DNA of 64,000 nt, taken from the NCBI GenBank assembly GCA_900016875.1, contig FCNR01000072.1, forward strand, positions 1 through 64,000, written 5' to 3'. The notes below the pieces were generated by a model that was not told the DNA's origin, searched no databases, and saw only the letters and a list, made by a program, of their open reading frames with translations. The stretch is from Eubacteriaceae bacterium CHKCI004. Lineage in GTDB: Bacteria > Bacillota > Clostridia > Lachnospirales > Lachnospiraceae. The stretch's first letter is position 1; every line of letters starts with the position of its first letter. Shown here piece after piece: positions 43,777 through 53,093 of the stretch. The translations under genes and the position numbers were made by a program.

Positions 43777-44976
43777 ATGGCCGACTATTACAGAATACTC
43801 TCGTATTTGTATCGTTATGATAAAAAGAACAAGACAGACTGCAAAGGATTTGTCAAAGCAGAGCAGAAAAAGAACGGGATGAAAATCACTCTGCAGATTG
43901 ACGACGACCGGCTGCTGGAGGACATAAAGCTGGAACTCTGCTTTTATGGAAAAGAGGAGAATCAGTGGAAAATGCGGCGGCTTGCCTTTCTGGAATCCAC
44001 CCGGCATCATGAAGAAACCGTACTGTTTTATCCGGCGGAAAAATTGCCGGAGGGATTTGATATAAGAAAACAATATGGTGTCATTCTTTTCTATCAGGAA
44101 TCATTTTTTTATGGCAGTGTATGGATTGGCGATGAGATTCCGGTGGAAGAGCTGCTGAACATTTATCAGAAAGAAATTATTTCTTCTATCCGGGATGGCG
44201 AAGCTGGTATCCGTCAGAATAAGGATGAAGGACAGGAACAAGAAGAAGCTGTCCATCAGGGCAAAATGCAGATTCCCGGGAGCCCCTCTGTGGAGAAAAT
44301 GCAGAGGGACAGCCAGAATTTTGAGGAAAAAGAGAGAGACGATGCCCCGGGAGCTTCGCCTTCTGAAAAACAGGATTCCTCCTGCATGGAGGAGGAGCAT
44401 ACGCCGCATATGGACGCCGGGAACCGTCCGCAGGGCCGCCCGCTGGGGGAAAGCTTACATCCCGCGCCGTCTCCTGCGCCATCCGGACAAAGAGAAGCTG
44501 CAGAAAATCCGCGGAGTTTTTCAGAAACCGCCCGGCATAATTATCATCCGGAAGAAAGTGCCGTTTGGGAAGCAGAAAAGATAGAACAAAATTCATCCAC
44601 AGAATCGGGAGATCTTTTGAAAAATATGTGGATAGATACCGAAAAAAATGTAAAACCTGTGGATAACATTTTTAATCCCGCCTTCCGGAGCGGTTATCAG
44701 ATTTCGCTGGAGCAGCTGGGAGCTTTCAGCCCCGAAGCCCGGAGACTGTCCGACAATCAGTTTCTGGCAAAGGGGTACGCCATGTATCATCATCTGCTGG
44801 CCGGAAAAGTTATCTATGCCGGCGAAGAGAGGTACTGTGTCGGGGTTCCGGGTATTTATGAGAATCGAGAACGGTATATGGCGCAGCTATATCAGTTTCC
44901 GATATTTTTATCGCTGACAGAAAACCGGATTAAAACCGGAGGCTTTGGATACTGGCTGCATCTGCTGCAGGAGTGA
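43777..44976 (+). CDS. Uncharacterised protein with conserved C-terminal domain
   Basis: A 399-residue cytoplasmic protein. The N-terminal 125 residues form a beta-rich domain beginning MADYYRILSYLYRYD. A long low-complexity middle rich in Glu, Pro, Ser and Gln (about 140-285) looks disordered. The C-terminal 100 residues (from about 300) are well ordered, with YCVGVPGIYENRERYMAQLYQFP. The overall form resembles the DUF6128-type proteins of Lachnospiraceae, recalled from memory. Start follows AAAAAGGAG. Lies between rsmA and tadA. Function unknown. Confidence 0.65.
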   Translation: MADYYRILSYLYRYDKKNKTDCKGFVKAEQKKNGMKITLQIDDDRLLEDIKLELCFYGKEENQWKMRRLAFLESTRHHEETVLFYPAEKLPEGFDIRKQYGVILFYQESFFYGSVWIGDEIPVEELLNIYQKEIISSIRDGEAGIRQNKDEGQEQEEAVHQGKMQIPGSPSVEKMQRDSQNFEEKERDDAPGASPSEKQDSSCMEEEHTPHMDAGNRPQGRPLGESLHPAPSPAPSGQREAAENPRSFSETARHNYHPEESAVWEAEKIEQNSSTESGDLLKNMWIDTEKNVKPVDNIFNPAFRSGYQISLEQLGAFSPEARRLSDNQFLAKGYAMYHHLLAGKVIYAGEERYCVGVPGIYENRERYMAQLYQFPIFLSLTENRIKTGGFGYWLHLLQE

Positions 44977-45013
44977 TAAATACTGAAAATGAGAAAGGAA
45001 GAACGGGCGGAAA

Positions 45014-45511
45014 ATGAGAAAATATACCGAAGATGAGAAATTTATGAAAGAGGCCATCCGCCAGGCAAAAAAGGCGGAAGCCATCGGAGATGTGCCTATC
45101 GGCTGTGTGATCGTAAGTGACGGCAGGATCATCGCCCGCGGCTATAATAAACGAAACAGAAATAAGACGGTGCTGGCCCACGCGGAGCTGCTTGCCATGA
45201 GCAAGGCATGCAGGAAGGCAGGAGACTGGCGTCTTGAAGACTGTACCATGTACATTACTCTGGAACCCTGCCAGATGTGCGCCGGCGCTATCGTGCAGGC
45301 GCGGATTCCACGGGTAGTCATCGGCAGCATGAACCCGAAGGCCGGATGCGGAGGTTCTATTCTGAACCTTCTTCAGATGAAGGAATTCAATCATCAGGTG
45401 GAAGTCACCAGAGGCGTCCTTGAAGAAGAATGTTCCGAAATGCTGTCGGCGTTCTTCCGGAAACTTCGCCAGAAAAAGAAAGAGAAAAAGGCGGAAGTTT
45501 CAGAACAGTAA
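45014..45511 (+). CDS. tadA: tRNA adenosine(34) deaminase
   Basis: A zinc deaminase of 165 residues converting A34 to inosine in tRNA-Arg. The HAE motif (VLAHAELLAM, about 55-64, catalytic Glu) and PCxxC (EPCQMCAGAI, about 85-94) are present. Length is typical with a short basic tail. Start follows GAAAGGAAGAACGG. The SRP RNA gene begins about 90 bp downstream, the order expected in clostridia. Confidence 0.96.
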   Translation: MRKYTEDEKFMKEAIRQAKKAEAIGDVPIGCVIVSDGRIIARGYNKRNRNKTVLAHAELLAMSKACRKAGDWRLEDCTMYITLEPCQMCAGAIVQARIPRVVIGSMNPKAGCGGSILNLLQMKEFNHQVEVTRGVLEEECSEMLSAFFRKLRQKKKEKKAEVSEQ

Positions 45512-45602
45512 TTCGGAAATAAGGCATGGGGAAATATTTTTTCAATAAATTTTTGCGTTGTTATCCATTGACAGATATTTTAAAATCATTTATACTGGTA
45601 CT

Positions 45603-45870
45603 TACCGTGCAGCTGGGGAGTTAGCGGCGTCCTGTACCTGCAATCCGCTATAGCAGGAGTGATGGTTGGCCCCGGACGTTCTGTGGATGGAGCTGCCCTT
45701 TATAAGTGGTGTTGACAATTGGGTCTCGCGCAACAGGAACCTCTGAACCGTGTCAGGTCGGGAACGAAGCAGCACTAAGGAGTGCTTCTTGTGTGCCGTG
45801 AGGGTGCCTGGTTCGAGCTAACTGTAGAGGTAACGTCTGTTGGCAGTCGTACAAAGCCAACCGCACGGTA
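45603..45870 (+). ncRNA. ffs: Signal recognition particle RNA, large bacterial type
   Basis: About 268 nt. The 5' end TACCGTGC pairs with the 3' end GCACGGTA. The conserved domain IV appears as GTGTCAGGTC-GGAA-CGAAGCAGCAC (around 45754-45777), the Ffh binding hairpin, and the long paired arms and Alu-like 5' part of Gram-positive SRP RNA are present. It assembles with Ffh for membrane protein targeting. Ends are estimated to within a few bases. Confidence 0.93.
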
Positions 45871-45919
45871 AAAAAGTGAGAGAAGATGGATATCCCATCA
45901 GTTATCATAAACAGCGTTG

Positions 45920-45957
45920 AAACTGTCGTTCTGCAAGAAGCAGGATGGCAGTTTTTT
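45920..45957 (+). terminator. Terminator downstream of SRP RNA
   Basis: Stem AAACTGTCGTTCTGC with GCAGGATGGCAGTTT, then T7. Confidence 0.85.
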
Positions 45958-46013
45958 TATTCAATAGAATAATTTTAAAAAAATATTTTATTTTAAAAAG
46001 CTATATATCTTTA

Positions 46014-46042
46014 TTGCTTTTTCTCTATAAGGCGGATATAAT
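46014..46042 (+). promoter_or_regulatory. Promoter upstream of the nuclease-family pseudogene
   Basis: TTGCTT (46014-46019), 17 bp, TATAAT (46037-46042). The 140 bp between it and the ATG show no other gene. Confidence 0.65.
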
Positions 46043-46184
46043 GAAAATATGGAAAATATTGTCGGAATGCGCTGTATACTTGCAGGGACAATAAAAAGAA
46101 CAGAGGATGAAAAAAGCGGCAAAACGAAAGGTAAAGTAAAAGGAAGCAATGACAACATCAGAAGTAAGGAGGCAGAGAAGCTAT

Positions 46185-46947
46185 ATGAGCCAGAGTTCTA
46201 CACCTTATGACGATGTCTTTCGGACAATACTGAACGATTGCCGGGGGCTGATTCCTCCTCTTCTCAATGAGATATTCTCAGATTGCGCTGGAAGATAGCG
46301 AGGAAAAAGAAGATGGACTGTATCTTCCCTTTCCGAAATCAGCAGTATTGTTTTTAAGACGTACAGCACATACGACAGAGAAAATGCAGATATATATCGA
46401 GCAAAACGGCAGAGAATTTTGCATGGAGATACCAATCGTACATATTATAGATTACACGATGGAAGAACTTTTTCGGAAGAAACTTCTTATCCTGTTGCCA
46501 TTCCATTTGTTTCGCTATGAGAGCCTTTTTCCAAAAATGGAAGAAGATGAGAGAGAAAGGCAGGCCTTGCGAGATGCCTTTTGCCATATGCGCAGACAGC
46601 TGGAAGAGTTAAATCAGCAGGGGAGTATTACAGAATATGTTTGTCGGACAATCCTTGATCTGAGCAGAAAAGTGGCAGACAATCTGTGTATAAAATATGA
46701 AAAGGTAAGAGAGGAGGTGCTTGAGGTTTTGGGAGGCGAAATACTGGAATACGAAGCCAAGACTATTCTAAACCAGGGAATAGAGGAAGGCTGGACAAAA
46801 GGTCGGACAGAAGCTTATGTAGATTTAGTTCGGGATGGTCTGCTGAGCTTGCAGGAAGCCGCGGCGCGTATACCGATGGAGGAAGCGGAACTGGAACGGC
46901 TGCTGAATCTGGAGAAGAAAGGACAGTGTGAGGATAAGGAAGGATAA
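46185..46947 (+). pseudogene. Rpn/PD-(D/E)XK-type nuclease-transposase family, internally deleted and frameshifted
   Basis: ATG at 46185, preceded by AAGGAGG, opens a frame reading MSQSSTPYDDVFRTILNDC... up to LLNEIF, then stops after SDCAGR. From 46267 a different frame continues with SQIALEDSEEKE...LPFPKSAVLFLRR and runs 226 residues to 46947. Both parts match one Lachnospiraceae protein family (recalled from memory) in which a region of roughly 60-80 residues carrying the nuclease core stands between them. The junction is therefore a deletion that also shifts the frame. The remaining C-terminal helical part could still be translated from 46267, but no ribosome site is obvious there. Confidence 0.75.
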
Positions 46948-46948
46948 A

Positions 46949-48529
46949 ATGACTAGGAATGAAAAAAATAAGAATACTCCTTTAACCGCCGGCCAGCGTG
47001 AGATCGCCTGGATGGCGGATGCCTATCCCATCCCATTGACAGAGAGCCAGGAGATGAACTGGAATACGTATATTGAGTCGGGCAATGCCAGCGATGAGAA
47101 GCTGTTCCGGGACTGGATCAGCCAGGTGCCGGGCAGCCTGTCGCCCAGCCATCTGGTGGTGGCGGCCATACAGTGCATGAGGAATCGGGGATATGACGTC
47201 CGGGAGGCGGAGAAATATATTGATGAAGGGCTGAGGGCGGCGAAAGAGAAAGACGGGGTTGCTCTGCAGAGAATCACGGCGCGGATATATCATCTTCTCA
47301 ATACAGCGCCGAAGGATAAGACATCAGATTATTGGAAATACCATATTTATACGAATTGGGAGGAAATCCGGGCAAACAGTACGTTTCTGGAGATGGGAGA
47401 CCAGGAGGATAGCATTTCTGTAAAGGAAGGCCAGGAGGCCAGCATCGTCTCGGAGCGAAGCCGGGAGACTGGAACGGATGTTTCCTGGCCATCAGGAAGA
47501 GCAGCCGTGGATGTATTCTCTGATGATTATGCTGACCGGATTCGTGCCGGGTGGACGGCGCAGCTCATCGGCGGTGCGCTGGGAACTCAGGTGGAAGGGT
47601 ATAATACCGATAATATTGAGAAAGTGTACGGAACGATTACATCTTATCTGCGTCTGCCGGAGACGTACAACGATGATATCACCTATGAGATTGCATTTCT
47701 TGACAGTTTTCGGGAGCATGGCTATGCGGTCACGTCGGAGCAGATTGCGGAAAAATGGCTGGAGCTGATCGCCGATGGGTATTCGGCGGAGGAAGTGGCG
47801 CTTCGTAACCTGCGGCTGGGAATTCAACCGCCGGAGAGCGGGACGCATCTTAATTATTATTCGGACTGGATTGGTGTGCAGATGCGGACGATGATTCATG
47901 GTATGACAGCGCCGGGCAATCCCGTCCTGGCGGCGGAGCTTGCCGTGAGGGACGGCGTGATTTCCCATTCTAACAGCGGACTGCTGGGAGGAATCTTTAA
48001 TGCGGTTCTCGTATCCATGGCTTTTGTGCTGCGGGATGTGCGGGAGCTGGTAGTGAGAGTGGTGGACTGCATTCCGAAGGACAGCGAATTCTATCAGGTT
48101 CTGACTTTTGCTCTGGGACAGTGCCGGGACAAAGACAATTGGCGGGAGGCATGGCGGCAGTGCGAGAAAAAATATGAAGACTATAACTGGATTCATGTGT
48201 ATCCCAACGCAGCCGCGGAAATTATCGCGCTCTGGTACGGTAACGGAGATTTTGACAGGACAGCCACCATCATCTGTATGGAAGGCAAGGATGCGGACTG
48301 CACAGCCGCTCCGGTGCTCAATATTCTGGGAGTCATGTACGGGACGAAGATTCTGACTCCGAAGTGGACGGAGCCGCTGGGAACGACAGTATACACTATT
48401 ATGCGGAAGTACCGAAAGATATCCCTGCAGACGCTCTGCCAGGAGACCGTGGAGAGCGTGCGGGAGGCATGGAAGCATTTGCTTTTCCCTCAAACTTCCC
48501 CTTGCAATGCCCTGTGCCATTTGCTATAA
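46949..48529 (+). CDS. ADP-ribosylglycohydrolase-family protein
   Basis: A 526-residue protein. The N-terminal about 170 residues are helical and unassigned. The C-terminal part (from about 190) is an ADP-ribosylglycohydrolase (DraG/ARH-like) fold: DRIRAGWTAQLIGGALGTQVEGY, then the metal-site motif NDDITYE and a Gly-rich GLLGGIFNAVL block. It may remove ADP-ribose from a protein or nucleic acid. Start at 46949 follows GGAAGG, one base after the pseudogene stop. The last codons overlap the lysS promoter. Confidence 0.82.
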   Translation: MTRNEKNKNTPLTAGQREIAWMADAYPIPLTESQEMNWNTYIESGNASDEKLFRDWISQVPGSLSPSHLVVAAIQCMRNRGYDVREAEKYIDEGLRAAKEKDGVALQRITARIYHLLNTAPKDKTSDYWKYHIYTNWEEIRANSTFLEMGDQEDSISVKEGQEASIVSERSRETGTDVSWPSGRAAVDVFSDDYADRIRAGWTAQLIGGALGTQVEGYNTDNIEKVYGTITSYLRLPETYNDDITYEIAFLDSFREHGYAVTSEQIAEKWLELIADGYSAEEVALRNLRLGIQPPESGTHLNYYSDWIGVQMRTMIHGMTAPGNPVLAAELAVRDGVISHSNSGLLGGIFNAVLVSMAFVLRDVRELVVRVVDCIPKDSEFYQVLTFALGQCRDKDNWREAWRQCEKKYEDYNWIHVYPNAAAEIIALWYGNGDFDRTATIICMEGKDADCTAAPVLNILGVMYGTKILTPKWTEPLGTTVYTIMRKYRKISLQTLCQETVESVREAWKHLLFPQTSPCNALCHLL

Positions 48530-48530
48530 T
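48502..48530 (+). promoter_or_regulatory. lysS promoter, inside the end of the upstream gene
   Basis: TTGCAA (48502-48507), 17 bp, TATAAT (48525-48530). The -10 box contains the upstream stop codon. A leader hairpin GAGCCGC/GCGGCTC (about 48545-48565) follows. Confidence 0.8.
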
Positions 48531-48601
48531 GACTTATTGGCTGTGAGCCGCATAGAAAGCGGCTCTCAAGGGATTTTCATTTATATTTAGGAGGAAAAGC
48601 G

Positions 48602-50647
48602 ATGCATTGGTCTGAGAAGATTGCAAAAGATATCATTAAAAGGTCTCCGGACAAAGAAGAGTACGTATGCGCGGCGGGAATCAGTCCGTCGGGTTCCATT
48701 CACATTGGTAATTTCAGAGATATAGCTACCAGCTATTTTGTATATAAAGCACTTTTGAAACAGGGAAAAAAGGCGAGACTGTTATTTTCCTGGGATGAGT
48801 TTGACCGTTTGAGAAAGGTTCCGGTAAATGTAAAAGAAATCGCGCCGGAGCTGGAGGAAGATATCGGCAAGCCTTACGTGGACGTGAAGGATCCGTATGG
48901 CTGCTGCAGTTCCTATGCGGAGCATTTTGAGAAAGAATTTGAGCGGTCTTTAGCCCGCTTCGGCATCAAGGTAGACGCCAGAAGACAGAGCGAGAATTAC
49001 AGAAGCGGCAAATACGCCAAATATGTGGTTCAGGCTATCCAGAAGAGAAAAGAGATTTTTGATATTCTGGACAAGTTCCGTCAGCAGGAGGCTACTCCGG
49101 AAGAGAGAGAAGCCTACTATCCGGTGAGCATTTACTGTCCGGTCTGCGGCAAGGATGATACGACGATCACTTCCTCTTCCGAGGACGGCGTGACCTGCGA
49201 GTACACCTGTAAATGCGGTCACAGCGGACACTGGGATTTCAGCAAGGATTTCAACTGCAAGCTGGCGTGGAAGATTGACTGGCCGATGCGCTGGATGGTG
49301 GAAGGCGTTGATTTTGAGCCGGGCGGAAAAGATCATGCAAGTCCGGGCGGAAGCTATGACACCAGCAAGATTATCGCCAAGAAGATATTCGGCATCAATG
49401 CGCCGATGTTCAAAGGATATGAGTTTATCGGAATCAAAGGTACCACAGGAAAGATGTCCGGTTCCACCGGTCTTAACCTGACACCGGAGACACTGCTTAA
49501 GATTTATCAGCCGGAAGTGATTCTGTGGCTTTACTCCAAGTCTGAGCCGAACAAAGCATTTGATTTCTGTTTTGACGATGAGATTCTTCGTCAGTATTTT
49601 GAGTTTGACAAGATGCTCAAAACGTATCAGGCAGGAAAAGGCAAGAACTTTGATTATATCGAAGGTATCATGCATAACTGCCTGATTGAAGGAAGAACCG
49701 TTCATCCGGTACCGATGCAGCAGATTGTGAACTTTGGTTCTGTGGTTGACTTCAATGCGGACATGCTGGAGACAGTCTTTGAGAAGATCGGAACTCCATA
49801 TAAGAAGGAAGAGTTTGCAGAGCGTCTGGAGCTGGCAAAATACTGGCTGGAGAAGTGCGCGCCTCAGAACATGAATACCCTGCTCGGATACCGGAACTGG
49901 GATTACTATAACCAGTTAAATGAGGTGGAGAAGAAGGAAATCGCCCTGCTTCATGATTATATTCAAAATGGTGAATATGACCTTGACGCGCTGAATACAT
50001 TTATTTATACCATTCCGAGGGAAGCAGATCCGAACTTTGATGAGGAAAATAAGAAGACGGCGCAGGCTAACTTCTTTAAGAATGCATATAATCTGATGAT
50101 CGGCAAGGCAGCAGGCCCGAGACTCTATCTGTTCCTCTACGCTGTGGAGCCGGAGAGATATCTCTCCCTTTTGGACTTCTCCACACCGCAGACCGAGGAG
50201 GAGAAAGAGCTGGCAGCGGCAGCTAAAGCTGAGGCAGAGAGAATTGCAGCAGAAGAAGCGGCAGCAGCCAAGGCAGCTGCAGAAGAAGAGGCGAGAAGAG
50301 CAGCCATCGATCCGGTAAAACCGCAGATTACCATCGATGATTTTGACAAGATGGATATGCGTGTGTGCAAGGTTACCGCCTGCGAGATCGTGAAGAACGC
50401 AGAGAAACTCTTAAAAATCACACTCTTTGACGGACTGGGAGAGAGAATCATCGTGTCCTCCATCCGTGACGAGTACACACCGGAAGAGCTGATCGGCAGA
50501 AAGATCATCGTTCTGGCCAACCTGAAACCGGCGAAGTTTGCCGGCGTGAAGAGTAACGGAATGTTGCTGGCGGCTACTCACGACGACTGCGGCTGCAAGC
50601 TGATCTTTGTGGATGACAGCGTTCCGGAGGGAACAGCAATTCATTAA
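48602..50647 (+). CDS. lysS: Class I lysyl-tRNA synthetase with C-terminal tRNA-binding domain
   Basis: A 681-residue LysRS of the archaeal-type class I family, not the usual bacterial class II form. HIGH motif as HIGN (SGSIHIGNFRD, about 31-41), a zinc-ribbon insert (CPVC...CKCG, about 180-206), KMSGS in place of KMSKS (about 284-288) and a helical anticodon-binding region. After an Ala/Glu-rich helical linker (about 535-567) comes an EMAPII/MetRS-type OB-fold tRNA-binding domain (about 576-681), which class I LysRS normally lacks. Start follows TAGGAGG. No class II LysRS is in the window. Confidence 0.93.
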   Translation: MHWSEKIAKDIIKRSPDKEEYVCAAGISPSGSIHIGNFRDIATSYFVYKALLKQGKKARLLFSWDEFDRLRKVPVNVKEIAPELEEDIGKPYVDVKDPYGCCSSYAEHFEKEFERSLARFGIKVDARRQSENYRSGKYAKYVVQAIQKRKEIFDILDKFRQQEATPEEREAYYPVSIYCPVCGKDDTTITSSSEDGVTCEYTCKCGHSGHWDFSKDFNCKLAWKIDWPMRWMVEGVDFEPGGKDHASPGGSYDTSKIIAKKIFGINAPMFKGYEFIGIKGTTGKMSGSTGLNLTPETLLKIYQPEVILWLYSKSEPNKAFDFCFDDEILRQYFEFDKMLKTYQAGKGKNFDYIEGIMHNCLIEGRTVHPVPMQQIVNFGSVVDFNADMLETVFEKIGTPYKKEEFAERLELAKYWLEKCAPQNMNTLLGYRNWDYYNQLNEVEKKEIALLHDYIQNGEYDLDALNTFIYTIPREADPNFDEENKKTAQANFFKNAYNLMIGKAAGPRLYLFLYAVEPERYLSLLDFSTPQTEEEKELAAAAKAEAERIAAEEAAAAKAAAEEEARRAAIDPVKPQITIDDFDKMDMRVCKVTACEIVKNAEKLLKITLFDGLGERIIVSSIRDEYTPEELIGRKIIVLANLKPAKFAGVKSNGMLLAATHDDCGCKLIFVDDSVPEGTAIH

Positions 50648-50649
50648 TC

Positions 50650-50714
50650 TATACAGATAGCGACAGATAGGATATAATGGGCGCATGGGCGACAGAAAAT
50701 GTTGTCCGTGCGCC
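50650..50714 (+). promoter_or_regulatory. Promoter plus hairpin between lysS and the HAD gene
   Basis: TATACA (50650-50655), 17 bp, TATAAT (50673-50678), followed at once by a stem GGCGCATGGGCGACA with TGTTGTCCGTGCGCC (50680-50714) then TTTG. The hairpin may be the lysS terminator or a 5' stabilising stem. Confidence 0.5.
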
Positions 50715-50758
50715 TTTGTGCGTGTTGATGGCAGATTTTAAGAAAGGAAGATATACAT

Positions 50759-51394
50759 ATGAAAACATTGATTTTTGATTTGGGAATGGTTCTGGTACAT
50801 TTTCGCTGGAGAGAGTTTCTGACAGATATGGGTTATGAGGGAGAGAAGAAAGAAGGTCTGGCGAAGGCCATGTTCCAGAATCCACTGTGGCAGGAGTTTG
50901 ACCGGGGAGTCATGGGCGACGCCAATGTCATCGCGGAGATGAAAAAAGAGTCCCCTCAGTATGCGGAGGATATCGACCGTATCTGGCAGAAGGAGAATTT
51001 CTGTAATGTGTGTCATCCGTTTGCCTATTCGGAGGAGCTGCTGCGCACACTTCATGAGATGGGATATAAGATTTATATTTTATCTAATTATGGGGAGACG
51101 CTGCTGGGGCTGAACCGGGAAAAGTATACATTTTTAAATTATGCCGATGGCGGCATATTTTCTTATGAGGTGAAACAGATGAAGCCGGACGATGTGATCT
51201 ATCAGACTCTCATTGAAAGGTGCGGTATTGAACCGGAAAATGCCGTCTTTTTTGATGATCTGGAGGCAAACTGTGAGGGCGCCCGCCGGGCAGGCATCAC
51301 AGCGGTACAGGTGACCGACGGACTGGCTTCGATTCTGAAGGGGTTGAAGGAGGAATGTGACATCCGTTTGCCGGAGATGGAAAAATATCTGTAA
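50759..51394 (+). CDS. HAD-superfamily phosphatase (YihX-like)
   Basis: A 211-residue HAD hydrolase, subfamily IA. The first motif is IFDLGMVLVHF with the nucleophile Asp (residue 6); the usual second Asp of DxD is Gly, as in YihX-type sugar-phosphatases (FDLGNV). Motif II Ser in ILSNYG, Lys in VKQMKPDDVIYQ and the acidic motif IV FFDDLEAN are present. Start follows AGAAAGGAAG. Probably dephosphorylates a small sugar phosphate. Not clearly linked to neighbours. Confidence 0.85.
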   Translation: MKTLIFDLGMVLVHFRWREFLTDMGYEGEKKEGLAKAMFQNPLWQEFDRGVMGDANVIAEMKKESPQYAEDIDRIWQKENFCNVCHPFAYSEELLRTLHEMGYKIYILSNYGETLLGLNREKYTFLNYADGGIFSYEVKQMKPDDVIYQTLIERCGIEPENAVFFDDLEANCEGARRAGITAVQVTDGLASILKGLKEECDIRLPEMEKYL

Positions 51395-51519
51395 GCGCCG
51401 TGAAGCAGTTTTTATTCTGAATGGCTGCGGGAATTAACCGCTTGCCGAATAAACGGATTTTTTGTATACTGAAACAAAAACAAGTAATGAAACGGAACAG
51501 AACAGGAGACGATAATACG

Positions 51520-52626
51520 ATGGGGCACAGGATTCACAGTGTTGCATACAGAGACCCGCAGACCATATTGATTGTAGATGACGATGAGATCAACCGGGGG
51601 ATTCTTGACAATATTTTTGCAGATGACTATCAGGTGGAGGAAGCAGAGAACGGCAGAACCGGGCTGGAAAAGATTCTGGATACACCGGAGAAATACTGCG
51701 CGGTACTTCTTGATGTTATGATGCCGGAAATGGACGGCCTGGAGACGCTGCGACATTTGAAGCATGAGGAGCTTCTGGACGAAATTCCGGTCTTTCTCAT
51801 CACTGCGGAAGCTAATGATGCTGTGATGAAAGAGGCATATCGGATGGGAGTTATGGATGTGATCAGTAAACCGGTGATTCCCTATGTTGTAATGCGGCGG
51901 ATCAATTCTGTTGTGGAACTGTTTCGGGCTCGCCGAAGCTTGTCCAATCAGGTTATGGCGCAGCAGTCGGAGCTTCTGAGACAGGCAGAACAGATTATCC
52001 GGCTTAATAGGGGAATGATTGAAGGACTTGCCACAGCCATAGAGTTTCGCAGCGCAGAATCGGGAGATCATGTCCGGCGTATTCATGATATCACGCGATA
52101 TATGCTCAAATATACCGAATGGGGAGAAGGAATGGAGGATTATGATATTGAGCAGATTGCGCAGGCGTCCATTATGCATGATATCGGGAAGATCGCTATT
52201 CCTGACGCAGTCCTGAACAAACCGGGCCGGCTGACGCCGGAGGAATTTGAGATTATGAAAACACACACTGTTCAGGGAGAACAGCTTCTGGAAAAAATAC
52301 CGGAACTAAAAGAAAATCTTGCTTATGAGTACGCCAAGGATATTGCGCGGCATCATCATGAAAGATGGGATGGCAGAGGGTATCCGGATGGTCTTAAAGG
52401 CGATGAGATTTCGCCGTGGGCGCAGATTGTCTCTCTGGCTGATGTGTATGACGCTTTGAGCTGCAAACGTATTTATAAGGATGCATTTCCCAGAGAGAAG
52501 GTGGTGGAGATGATCCGGGACGGTTCCTGCGGGGTGTTTAATCCCCGCCTGCTGGATGCGTTTTTTTCGGTGGAAGATGAAATTGCGAAAATGTATGACG
52601 CCAATGGCAAAGAAGATGCAAAATAA
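51520..52626 (+). CDS. Response regulator with HD-GYP phosphodiesterase output
   Basis: A 368-residue signalling protein: receiver domain (about 16-135, phospho-acceptor Asp65 in LLDVMMPEMDG), a coiled linker, and an HD-GYP domain (about 165-355) with the HD pair His220/Asp221 in MHDIGK and HHHERWDGRGYPDG. HD-GYP enzymes hydrolyse cyclic-di-GMP. Start at 51520 follows AGGAG at 11 nt; in-frame ATG codons upstream (from 51421) have no better site. First gene of a cluster with an Hpt protein and two hybrid kinases, and the likely output of that relay. Confidence 0.9.
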   Translation: MGHRIHSVAYRDPQTILIVDDDEINRGILDNIFADDYQVEEAENGRTGLEKILDTPEKYCAVLLDVMMPEMDGLETLRHLKHEELLDEIPVFLITAEANDAVMKEAYRMGVMDVISKPVIPYVVMRRINSVVELFRARRSLSNQVMAQQSELLRQAEQIIRLNRGMIEGLATAIEFRSAESGDHVRRIHDITRYMLKYTEWGEGMEDYDIEQIAQASIMHDIGKIAIPDAVLNKPGRLTPEEFEIMKTHTVQGEQLLEKIPELKENLAYEYAKDIARHHHERWDGRGYPDGLKGDEISPWAQIVSLADVYDALSCKRIYKDAFPREKVVEMIRDGSCGVFNPRLLDAFFSVEDEIAKMYDANGKEDAK

Positions 52627-52713
52627 AATACGGAAGCCGGTGCGGCGATATATTTCCGTAGGAGTGTAAGTTGTCCGCATGATGGCTTTATGGGAAAAAG
52701 GAGAGGATAAGAG

Positions 52714-53073
52714 ATGGATACTTTACGAAAAGAAACTCTGACAGCGGCTGGGATTGATGTGGATAACGCTCTGGAGCGGTTTATGGGTAAGGATGATTTT
52801 CTGGAACGAATGCTGAAGAAATTCGCAGCGGATGTGAATTATCAAAGACTTGTGGAAGCGGTGGAGAGGCAGGACGCAGAGGCGGCGCTGCAGGCTTCAC
52901 ACACGATGAAGGGAATGTGCGGTAATCTCTCCATCATGGAACTGTCAGAGCTTTTTACCCGTCAGGTGGAGCTCTTTCGAGAAGAGAAGCCTGCAGACGC
53001 TTTTGCTATGATGCCTGAGATCAGCCGGTTGTATGAGAATGTAAAAGAAGCGATCGGTGCGCCGGAGGCGTAA
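52714..53073 (+). CDS. Hpt-domain phosphotransfer protein
   Basis: A 119-residue four-helix protein consisting of a single Hpt domain. The phosphorylatable His63 sits in SHTMKGMCGNL, matching HxxKG. It should carry phosphate between the receiver domains of the hybrid kinases and a response regulator receiver. Start follows AAAAAGGAGAGG. It ends 20 bp before the first hybrid kinase gene, so the two are co-transcribed. Confidence 0.9.
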   Translation: MDTLRKETLTAAGIDVDNALERFMGKDDFLERMLKKFAADVNYQRLVEAVERQDAEAALQASHTMKGMCGNLSIMELSELFTRQVELFREEKPADAFAMMPEISRLYENVKEAIGAPEA

Positions 53074-53093
53074 CAGATGAATGGGGAGAGGGT

